NCBI RefSeq assembly: GCF_005848555.1
Contig: NZ_CP040518.1
Coordinates: 991,001-1,055,000 of the forward strand
Length of the DNA stretch: 64,000 bases
Direction of reading: 5' to 3'
Origin: Blautia sp. SC05B48
GTDB lineage: Bacteria; Bacillota; Clostridia; Lachnospirales; Lachnospiraceae
Shown here: positions 55,372 through 62,421 of the stretch, in pieces
Layout: each line of letters opens with the position of its first letter
Position numbering within the stretch: the stretch's first letter is position 1
Made by a program: the position numbers and the translations under genes
The notes under the pieces: model-generated
Told to the model about the DNA's origin: nothing
What the model saw: only the letters and a program-made list of their open reading frames with translations
Databases searched by the model: none

Positions 55372-56403
55372 TCAGTCAAGCTTGTCCAGTACATCCTTCA
55401 CAAGCTTCTGCTCATCATTGGGTACCTGCTGCATACAGGCCTTCGGATCAAGAGCCACCAGCTCTTTCAGTGCCTGCTGTTCTGCTTTTGTCAGCATGAT
55501 AGTCGGGGTCAGGACAAGCTTCTCGGAAACATCGATTCCATCAAAACGTCCCGTATTTCCTACATTGAGGAATCCGATCTCACCAACACTTTGTCTTATC
55601 TTCAGAGCATCCTTTACCGTTCTTGTCAGAACCAGAATACGCATCCTGGATGCCTTCGGATTGTTTAAAATACGAATGGCTTCATCCACCGGTTTGATCA
55701 GCGATTTGATTCCGCCCGGTACGGCCATTTTCAATGCCATCTTCTGGGTGTTATCGTTAGCTGCCTCGTCGTTAGCTACCACGATTCCCTGTACAGCCAG
55801 CTGTTTGGTCCAGGTCATGGCAACCTGTCCGTGGATCAGACGGTCATCTACACGAAGTGCGGTGATCTTTGCTGTGGAATTGTCATAGGACTGGGGAGCC
55901 AGAGCTTTTTTCGGTGCGGATTTTTTTGCATACGATGCAGCACCTTCTGAAATCTGCGCAGTATTTTCGATACCCTGTGCAGTATCTTCTTCAGCATTTT
56001 TTTCAGATGTGGATTTCTTTCCACCGCCAAGGTCTACCATCTGAAGCTCTTCTCTGGCATCATCGATGAACTCCTGGATCTCCTCCTCTGTCACATCGTC
56101 ATCTGCCATCATGACCTGCATCAGGACCGGAAGGTTGGTTCCTGTGATCAGTGTGACATTTTCTTTCTGGCTGTATCCCAGAAGCTTCTGATTTACGCTT
56201 CCTCCCATCAGATCTGTGAAAACGAAAATCCTGTCGTTTTCATGCTGTGCGAAATATTCTTCAAACTTTTTCTCCACATTGTCTTCCGGTGTCACATATG
56301 CGTCGATGGTTGTGATCTCATCCATTTTTCCAACGATCAGCTCTGCTGTATAACGAATGCCGGAGGCCATTTTTCCATGTGTGGCGATCAGAATCTGTTT
56401 CAT
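55372..56403 (-). CDS. PTS mannose-family IIAB fusion protein
   Basis: A 343-residue cytoplasmic fusion: IIA (1-130) with phosphorylated H9 (ATHGKMASG) and FTDLMGGS, an Ala/Lys/Glu linker (130-175), and IIB (176-343) with H191 (DDRLIHGQV). Phosphate passes HPr to H9 to H191 to the sugar. ATG at 56403 is used with AAGGAG upstream. Fused AB with separate C and D is the ManX-type layout. With the GH13 gene the substrate may be an alpha-glucoside; this is inference. Confidence 0.93.
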   Translation of the reverse strand: MKQILIATHGKMASGIRYTAELIVGKMDEITTIDAYVTPEDNVEKKFEEYFAQHENDRIFVFTDLMGGSVNQKLLGYSQKENVTLITGTNLPVLMQVMMADDDVTEEEIQEFIDDAREELQMVDLGGGKKSTSEKNAEEDTAQGIENTAQISEGAASYAKKSAPKKALAPQSYDNSTAKITALRVDDRLIHGQVAMTWTKQLAVQGIVVANDEAANDNTQKMALKMAVPGGIKSLIKPVDEAIRILNNPKASRMRILVLTRTVKDALKIRQSVGEIGFLNVGNTGRFDGIDVSEKLVLTPTIMLTKAEQQALKELVALDPKACMQQVPNDEQKLVKDVLDKLD

Positions 56404-56436
56404 CTGGTATTCACTCCTTCTGTACTTTTTCCCTTT

Positions 56437-56512
56437 GGTTATGTACCTAACCTTTATGTTCACACTATAGCATCAAAGTTAGGCTGTGTAAATAGGTTAT
56501 GTACATAACCTA
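56437..56512 (-). promoter_or_regulatory. PTS promoter flanked by two palindromic operators
   Basis: Minus-strand promoter TTTACA (56487-56492), 17-base spacer, TATAGT (56464-56469). A perfect 20-bp palindrome TAGGTTATGTACATAACCTA (56493-56512) abuts the -35 and a second copy, GGTTATGTACCTAACC (56437-56452), lies just downstream of the expected start. The adjacent LacI-type gene is the obvious binder, but the central TGTACA differs from the usual LacI CG centre. Confidence 0.7.
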
Positions 56513-56637
56513 TTATTGCAACAAGTTCAAAATCATGGTTTTGTGCAGGTTTCACATAGAACAGCAAATGCTTATTATCCACATCTTCAGCACGGACCTA
56601 CACAGGATAACTCTTTTACGATTTCAGGTAAATTTAC

Positions 56638-56698
56638 AAAAAGCCGAAAATACTCTGACTGTCAGACACTGACAGTTCCCGTATATTTCGGCTTTTGA
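56638..56698. terminator. Bidirectional terminator after the LacI gene
   Basis: Outer stem AAAAGCCGAAA/TTTCGGCTTTT (56638 to 56696) enclosing CTGTCAG/CTGACAG. On the minus strand, CGGCTTTTTGT follows the LacI transcript; the plus strand ends in CTTTTGAT. It separates the LacI gene from the PTS promoter. Confidence 0.75.
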
Positions 56699-56823
56699 TA
56701 TCTTTATATCTCAGATTCTCTGTACTCTTACTATATTGAAAGTCCCGATTTTCTATTTTTCACAGTTCTGCAGTGACTTCTCGTATCTACCCCCTGATCA
56801 GATCAGGTACATTCTCTGCAGAC

Positions 56824-57861
56824 TTACTTTTCCTCATGCTGCGGCTGTACAGATCTCCTGGGGATCAGCGTGACCGGAAGCATGATCTCATTTTCACGCT
56901 CTTTTTCCACTCCATTGATCCGTTCCATTAGAATTTCCACTGCAAGAGACGCCTTCTGCTCCACATTCTGGCTGATAGTAGTCAGACGAGGCACGGAAAA
57001 TTCCGCATAGCTGATGTTATCGTATCCTGCAATTCCGATCTCCTCCGGAATCTTTACTCCACGACTGCTGAAAAAGCTGATAGCCTCCAATGCATAGAGG
57101 TCCGACAGGAAAAACAGTGCGGCCTTTGGTTTTTTCCGCTGGAGCAGCCACGCATAGCTTTCTTTTCGTTTGGCGTAGTTCATTCCAAGAGCAGTAAACT
57201 GCACCTTCTGCTTTTTCTTTGCAAAATCCTTCGCCGCCCGCTGAGCGCCCATGTAACGAAGATGATCCACACCATTATCACGGCCTGCACAAACCTGGAT
57301 ATGCTCATAGCCGCATTCCAGAAGATATTTTGTCATGAGATAGCCGCCACTTTCGTCGTCCAGTCCGATATTCAGGACATGGTTTTCCTGGCCTGCATCA
57401 AGCTCACCGTATGCATCAATAGAAACGATCGGTTTGTTGATCAGCTGATAGATTTTTTCGCAGTTGCTTTTGCTGAAGGAAATGGCAATAACACCATCTA
57501 CATCCCAACCCATGACCATCTGGAATATCTTATCTGTATCCTTTGCAGAATACAGCATCAGATAATATCCCAGTTCCTGCACGTATTTCTCGATAAAACC
57601 GATGATCTTTCCATAAAAAGGATCTCCGATGATAGAATCCTTGAAGTCTTTATGATAATTGATCACAACTGCGATCAGCTGGGATTTTTCTTTATTCAGA
57701 ACTCTCAGTCCCATTTTCTGGACATACCCCATCTCCCGGATAAGATTCTCGATCTTCTGAATATTGGCAGGAGATACTTTTTTTGTTTTTCCATGTATGA
57801 CGTTGGAAACAGTTGTTGTACTCACGCCTGCTCTTTGCGCGATTTCCTTAATCGTTGCCAT
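56824..57861 (-). CDS. LacI-family regulator (PTS locus)
   Basis: A 345-residue LacI regulator: HTH ATIKEIAQRAGVSTTTVSNVIHGK, hinge and effector domain (VIAISFSKSNCEKIY, KAALFFLSDLYALEAISFF, GIAGYDNISYAEFSVP). ATG at 57861 has GGAGG seven bases upstream and lies inside the last codons of the reductase gene, so the two are coupled (14-base overlap). It stands upstream of the PTS operon and probably controls it through the two palindromes at 56437-56512. Confidence 0.88.
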   Translation of the reverse strand: MATIKEIAQRAGVSTTTVSNVIHGKTKKVSPANIQKIENLIREMGYVQKMGLRVLNKEKSQLIAVVINYHKDFKDSIIGDPFYGKIIGFIEKYVQELGYYLMLYSAKDTDKIFQMVMGWDVDGVIAISFSKSNCEKIYQLINKPIVSIDAYGELDAGQENHVLNIGLDDESGGYLMTKYLLECGYEHIQVCAGRDNGVDHLRYMGAQRAAKDFAKKKQKVQFTALGMNYAKRKESYAWLLQRKKPKAALFFLSDLYALEAISFFSSRGVKIPEEIGIAGYDNISYAEFSVPRLTTISQNVEQKASLAVEILMERINGVEKERENEIMLPVTLIPRRSVQPQHEEK

Positions 57862-58786
57862 TATCTTTCCTCCAGAGATATTTCTGTGCGGAAGCCACTG
57901 CATTGGCTCCGTCTGAAACAGCAGTTACTATCTGGCGAAGTGCCTTGGTACGAATATCCCCCGCTGCAAAAACCCCAGGTGCGCTGGTAACACCCTCTTC
58001 TCCTGCACATATATATCCATTTTCATCCAGCTTGAGCTGGTCCTTTACAAGTGTCGTATTAGGAACGATCCCCACAGCAATGAAAACACCTTCTGCGGTC
58101 AATTCCCTCTCTTCATTTGTTTTTATATTACGGATCTTAAGACCGGTCACTTCATCCTGTCCCAGGATCTCAAGGGGAACACTGTCCCACACCATTTCTA
58201 TATTCTCACAGGCAAAGACTTTCTCCTGAAGTGCCTGATCTGCTCGAAGCGCATCACGGCGATGAACAAGATATACCCTTTCACAGAGGCCGGAAAGAAA
58301 AACTGCATCCTCTGCTGCCACGTTTCCTCCCCCCACTACCACTGCGGTCCGATCCTTATAAAAAGCTCCGTCACAGGTAGCGCAGTAGGAAACACCAAGG
58401 CCGCTCAGATCATCCTCTCCCGGGATATCCAGCTTCCGGTGCTCTGCCCCAAATGCAAGGATCAGGGCTTTCGCCTGATATTCATGCTTTTTTGTACGAA
58501 TCGTCTTGATCTCTCCGGAAATATTTTCCAGGGAAAGGATCTTCTCTCGCTGCGGTTCCAATCCCAGCTTCCGGGCATGCTCCCCGAAGGCTTCTCCGAG
58601 ATCCATGCCCGACATCCCCGGCATTCCCGGATAATTATCCACCTCATAGGTAGCTGTGACCTGGCCGCCCGGTGCAAAGTTTTTATCGATCCATATGGTA
58701 TTTAACCTGGCCCTGGACGCATAGATCGCCGCCGTGATCCCTGCCGGGCCTCCGCCTAAAATTGCAAGATCATAAATATCACTCAT
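57848..58786 (-). CDS. trxB: Thioredoxin-reductase-like flavoprotein
   Basis: A 312-residue FAD/NAD(P)H disulfide reductase. The FAD site is LGGGPAGITAA, the redox pair C135-C138 is in SYCATCDGAFY, the NADPH site is VVGGGNVAAEDA, and the second FAD contact is GVFAAGDIRTK. ATG at 58786 has GGAGAAATAAC upstream. Overlap with the downstream LacI gene is unusual, since there is no evident shared function. A thioredoxin gene is not in the window; a related ferredoxin-dependent or alternative role is possible. Confidence 0.88.
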   Translation of the reverse strand: MSDIYDLAILGGGPAGITAAIYASRARLNTIWIDKNFAPGGQVTATYEVDNYPGMPGMSGMDLGEAFGEHARKLGLEPQREKILSLENISGEIKTIRTKKHEYQAKALILAFGAEHRKLDIPGEDDLSGLGVSYCATCDGAFYKDRTAVVVGGGNVAAEDAVFLSGLCERVYLVHRRDALRADQALQEKVFACENIEMVWDSVPLEILGQDEVTGLKIRNIKTNEERELTAEGVFIAVGIVPNTTLVKDQLKLDENGYICAGEEGVTSAPGVFAAGDIRTKALRQIVTAVSDGANAVASAQKYLWRKDNGND

Positions 58787-58954
58787 GTTATTTCTCCATT
58801 TTTGTATATTTCCGCTCACATAATATCATAGATTCCGTAATTTTCCAATATGATAGAACAAAGCGCCACTCTGAAAGGACGTTACTGTTTGCTTCGAGAC
58901 CATCAGCACTCTCCACATGGCATATGTCTGTAAACAGTAACGAAAGACTGTCGT

Positions 58955-60766
58955 ATGTCTCTTAAAATCAGGAAAAATAAATCTCCTATTTTCATCACTC
59001 TGCTTCTTATCCTGGCACTTCTCACCGGCCTTACTGCCGGTTATTTTTCCGCTCACGGGATCACAGAAAACGGAAAATTCGAAGCTTTTTCCAGAAAAGT
59101 TTTTCAAAATGAAGTTTCCGGCAGCACCCTTACCCTCCATTATACCCTGGCACATCCGGGAAAACAGGGCATCCGGCGAAAAAAAGCTTCTCTTGGCACT
59201 ATCCCCACAGATATGAAAAATACATACCAGATCTGCAGCCAGTACGAAAAAAAACTGAAATCCTTCCGCTACAGCCGTCTTTCCACGGAAAATCAACTGA
59301 CACTGGACTCCATGCTCCTCTATTACCACACAGAAAAATCACTGGGTGACAATTATCTGCTTCAGGAACCCCTTGGTCCAAGTCTTGGTATTCAGGCTCA
59401 GCTTCCGGTGCTTCTGGCGGAATATGCCTTTTATGAAGAACGTGATATCACCGACTATCTCACTCTTCTCACCACCATCCGCCCATACTTTCGGAGTATC
59501 CTGGAATTTGAGAAAAAGAAATCCGAAGCTGGTTTTTTTATGAGTGATACCACGCTGGACCGGATCCTGGCACAATGCAGTTCTTTTATCCGAAACCCCG
59601 ACAACAGCTATATGCTGAATATCTTTCAGAAAAAACTCTCCGAATACGGAAAGCTTTCCGTGTCAGAGCAGAACGCTCTGATCCTGACTCACCAAAATCT
59701 TATGAAAACAGAAGTCATCCCAGCCTATCAGGAACTTATGACCGGTCTGGAAGCTTTACGCGGCACAGGAAAAAACACTCGTGGCCTGACTTATTTCAAG
59801 GGAGGAAAAGCCTACTATCTCTATCTTCTTCAGAGTCAGACCGGCTCTTACGTTCCTGTAAAGCAAATGGAAAAACGACTCTCCAGACAGCTTTCCGACG
59901 AGATCGGCATCGCAGGAACCATGCTTCGACAAAACCCAGAGCTTCTGACTACTCTCAGCCGGGGAATCACTTTCAAAAAAATGAAGCCTGCCCGGATGCT
60001 GAATGCCTTACAGCAGAAGATCCAAACAGACTTCCCACCTCTCACAGATGTCACCTTTGAGCTCCGCACAGTCCACGATTCCATGAAAGAATATCTAAGC
60101 CCCGCCTTTTATCTCACCCCACCTGTGGATACCGGAACCCCCAATGTGATCTACATAAATCCGGCTGCCAGTTACCAGGGTCTGGAGCTTTTTACCACAC
60201 TGGCACATGAAGGATTCCCGGGGCATCTTTACCAGACTGTCACCTTCCAGCGCCAAAATTCCTCCAACATCCGAAATCTTCTCTGCACCTCCGGCTTTGC
60301 GGAAGGATGGGCCACCTACATTGAACCCTATGCCTACCAGTACGCCGCCGATTATATTCAGGATCCTTCTGCCACAGAGCTTGCCAGGATCTCCTGGCTG
60401 AACCGAAGCATCAATTTATGCATGTACTCCCTTCTGGACATTGAGATCCATTACAACGGCTGGACTCAGGCCGAAGCTGCCAGCTTTCTGAAAGCCTTTG
60501 GTATCGAAGACAGCGCCGTTGTCTCCGAGATCTACCAGTATATCCTGGAAACCCCGGGAAATTATCTGAAATACTACTGGGGCTACTTAAGCCTTCTGGA
60601 CTTACGCACTTCCGAACAGAACCGCCTTGGCCAGGACTTTGATCTGAAAGCTTTCCACAGCCAGGTACTGAAGATCGGTGGTGTACAGTTCCCGGTGCTG
60701 GAGAAGTATATTGATGCGGAATTGAATTCCATTTTTTATTCCAACCCGGCAAAAAACAATTCATAA
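58955..60766 (+). CDS. DUF885-family metallopeptidase, membrane-anchored or secreted
   Basis: A 603-residue protein. A membrane segment at 11-33 (PIFITLLLILALLTGLTAGYF) is a signal anchor or uncleaved signal. The DUF885 catalytic signature is AHEGFPGH (417-424), which binds zinc, and FAEGWATY (449-455), which supplies the Glu. It is probably a carboxypeptidase- or dipeptidase-like enzyme acting outside the membrane. It is divergent from the TrxB gene; the ribosome site is weak. Its 3' end overlaps the convergent Nif11-like gene by 31 bases. Confidence 0.85.
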   Translation: MSLKIRKNKSPIFITLLLILALLTGLTAGYFSAHGITENGKFEAFSRKVFQNEVSGSTLTLHYTLAHPGKQGIRRKKASLGTIPTDMKNTYQICSQYEKKLKSFRYSRLSTENQLTLDSMLLYYHTEKSLGDNYLLQEPLGPSLGIQAQLPVLLAEYAFYEERDITDYLTLLTTIRPYFRSILEFEKKKSEAGFFMSDTTLDRILAQCSSFIRNPDNSYMLNIFQKKLSEYGKLSVSEQNALILTHQNLMKTEVIPAYQELMTGLEALRGTGKNTRGLTYFKGGKAYYLYLLQSQTGSYVPVKQMEKRLSRQLSDEIGIAGTMLRQNPELLTTLSRGITFKKMKPARMLNALQQKIQTDFPPLTDVTFELRTVHDSMKEYLSPAFYLTPPVDTGTPNVIYINPAASYQGLELFTTLAHEGFPGHLYQTVTFQRQNSSNIRNLLCTSGFAEGWATYIEPYAYQYAADYIQDPSATELARISWLNRSINLCMYSLLDIEIHYNGWTQAEAASFLKAFGIEDSAVVSEIYQYILETPGNYLKYYWGYLSLLDLRTSEQNRLGQDFDLKAFHSQVLKIGGVQFPVLEKYIDAELNSIFYSNPAKNNS

Positions 60767-61017
60767 AAATCATCCTCACCCTCAAGCATCGGAGAATTCT
60801 CTCCACCACCATTGGTACTCCTCTTCATCGCTGCATAAAATTCCTCACCAGCTGCGATCAGATCCATCTCATAAACCGGAACCCCAAGCTCCCGGCACTT
60901 CTTACAGAAAGCAGCCAGCGGCTCTTTCTCCCTGCGGGTAGCAAGCAACATCTCCCGAAGCGCCGGGTCCCTGCGGGCCTTTTCCTTCAGATTATCAAGC
61001 ATCTCCACAACTTCCAT
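60736..61017 (-). CDS. Nif11-like small protein with a GGG motif
   Basis: A 93-residue protein starting MEVVEMLDNLKEKARRDPALREMLLATRREKEP, the helical Nif11-type leader fold (x-x-L-x-DPxLRExLLxT). The C-terminal 30 residues contain NGGGENSPMLEGEDDFYELFFAGLE, with a GGG after KRSTN, like the double-Gly cleavage site of Nif11-type peptide precursors. No modifying enzyme or exporter is adjacent. Its ATG at 61017 lies five bases after the thioesterase stop with GGGGGA inside that gene, so the two are coupled. Precursor, regulator or a folded small protein are all possible. Confidence 0.6.
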   Translation of the reverse strand: MEVVEMLDNLKEKARRDPALREMLLATRREKEPLAAFCKKCRELGVPVYEMDLIAAGEEFYAAMKRSTNGGGENSPMLEGEDDFYELFFAGLE

Positions 61018-61022
61018 CAAAC

Positions 61023-61436
61023 TCAATCCCCCTTCACACAGCTTCTGAACAGCACATCCAGTTCCGGAATCTCCTTTTTCAGAGAAACCAGCTCCCCATT
61101 CCTGGTAAAACAATGCTTCGAGGAAGCTTCTGTACAAACCTCACTTCTGGTCACATTAAAAAACTCATAAGCCAGCTCCAGAACCACACCACTGTACTTC
61201 TTCACCGAAACTGAAATCTCCACTACATCATCAAAAAGCACCGGCTTCTTATAAGAAACCGAAACCCCTGCAACCGGAGAAACAATTCCCCGCTTCTCCA
61301 CCTCACCATAACCAAAGCCCAACTCCTTCATGAAATCGATCCGGGCCTCTTCCATCCATTTCACATAATTGGAATGATGGATGATCCCCATCTGATCCGT
61401 CTCATGATACTGTGCCTTACGCCTGTAAACACCCAT
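61023..61436 (-). CDS. Acyl-CoA thioesterase, hot-dog fold (YbgC/4HBT-like)
   Basis: A 137-residue hot-dog thioesterase. The active motif is HETDQMGIIHHSNYVKWMEEARIDFM, with D14 as the catalytic residue. ATG at 61436 (GAGAGG eight bases upstream) gives the normal family N-terminus MGVYRRKAQYH; a longer start at 61469 adds 11 residues. It releases acyl groups from CoA or ACP. It is coupled to the Nif11-like gene. Confidence 0.9.
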   Translation of the reverse strand: MGVYRRKAQYHETDQMGIIHHSNYVKWMEEARIDFMKELGFGYGEVEKRGIVSPVAGVSVSYKKPVLFDDVVEISVSVKKYSGVVLELAYEFFNVTRSEVCTEASSKHCFTRNGELVSLKKEIPELDVLFRSCVKGD

Positions 61437-61502
61437 GTCTGTATCCTCTCTTCTGTAAAAATCTGACATTTGCCACCAGTAACAAAATATCTTCTTTATT
61501 TC

Positions 61503-61792
61503 TCACAAACCATACTCTTTATACAACTCCCTGCACGCCTCCGCACTGTCTATTATTCTTCCAATCTCATCCATCCGGCCATCTGCGATCAGACGATTGA
61601 TCAGCATTCTCACTCGTGCTTCCCCAATGGCCTCACCTTCTGCCTTTCCTTCCGCTTTTCCAATAATTTTCCCACGTGCTTCTCCCAGCTCAAGCAAGCG
61701 TTCCGATTCCAGCTGTAAAACCTTTCCACCCATAATTTCATCTACTCCATCATCGTCCGAAAAACATCTTCAAATATAGTATTATTGGTCAT
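61503..61792 (-). pseudogene. Remnant of a Rpn/PD-(D/E)XK recombination-promoting nuclease
   Basis: From ATG at 61792 the frame reads TNNTIFEDVFRTMME and stops at 61742-61744; this is the typical N-terminus of the Rpn/PDDEXK transposase family. Shifted by one or two bases, the frame from 61733 gives the family's C-terminal tail: GEARGKIIGKAEGKAEGEAIGEARVRMLINRLIADGRMDEIGRIIDSAEACRELYKEYGL. The whole nuclease core (about 250 residues) is deleted. The gene was lost by an internal deletion. Confidence 0.75.
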
Positions 61793-61969
61793 TAACACTC
61801 CTACTGGTATATACGAATTATACCACACAAACAAAACATGAAAACACCATAAACCAGCTTTTCACAAAATACACAGTAACAAAAATGGAAAACGCTTCAG
61901 AATCCAAAGCTCCGGAAATGTCCATACAGACAAAAAGATCTTATAAGATATACCAACCCCATCACTACC

Positions 61970-62062
61970 AGGCCGACAGCGAAGCGCCTCAGCCCATCCA
62001 CTCCGTCAGGCCACAAGGAAACTCAGCCTTTCGCCCCAGGCATCCAGCGCAGCTCTGATGCC
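61970..62062 (+). repeat. Multi-hairpin element copy B: short hairpins
   Basis: A weak hairpin AGGC/GCCT (61970-61989) and a stronger one GGCATC/GATGCC (62039-62062) with loop CAGCGCAGCTCT. Compared with copy A the stem has a compensatory C-G to G-C change. The linker 62012-62032 matches copy A at 49281-49300 with one extra A. The gap 61793-61969 is otherwise empty. Confidence 0.7.
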
Positions 62063-62147
62063 CCATCCCCTACCGGAAAACCACTCAACCTACCACTCCA
62101 AATAAACCTACCGCCCTACCACCCTACCGTCCTGAACCTCACAGCCC

Positions 62148-62242
62148 GAGCCGGGGATGCTGCCTGGTCTGCCTCTGCAGGAGAGGAGCTGATTCTTGGC
62201 TGGCCCCCGACGAAGCCGCAGACCAGGCAGCATCCCCGGCTC
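62148..62242 (+). repeat. Multi-hairpin element copy B: long hairpin with conserved core
   Basis: A perfect 25-bp inverted repeat (62148-62172 with 62218-62242) encloses 45 bases: core block 62173-62204 and block 62204-62217, nearly identical to copy A. The arm sequence is unrelated to that of copy A. Flanks ACAGCC before and AGGCGT after are shared. It lies just upstream of the promoter region of the CapA gene (TATAAT at 62293-62298). Confidence 0.85.
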
Positions 62243-62421
62243 AGGCGTACGTTCAATCCCCACCCCCTCTTCCCACCAAAATAAAAATCTGCTATAATAC
62301 AACCACACAACAAAAAATCAAACAACAAAGTGGCATTCACATTCCACTACACCAAACACTCATGAATGCAATCACCAATCAATCGCATTCAGAATCCAAA
62401 GAAAGACAAGGTAAAACATAA

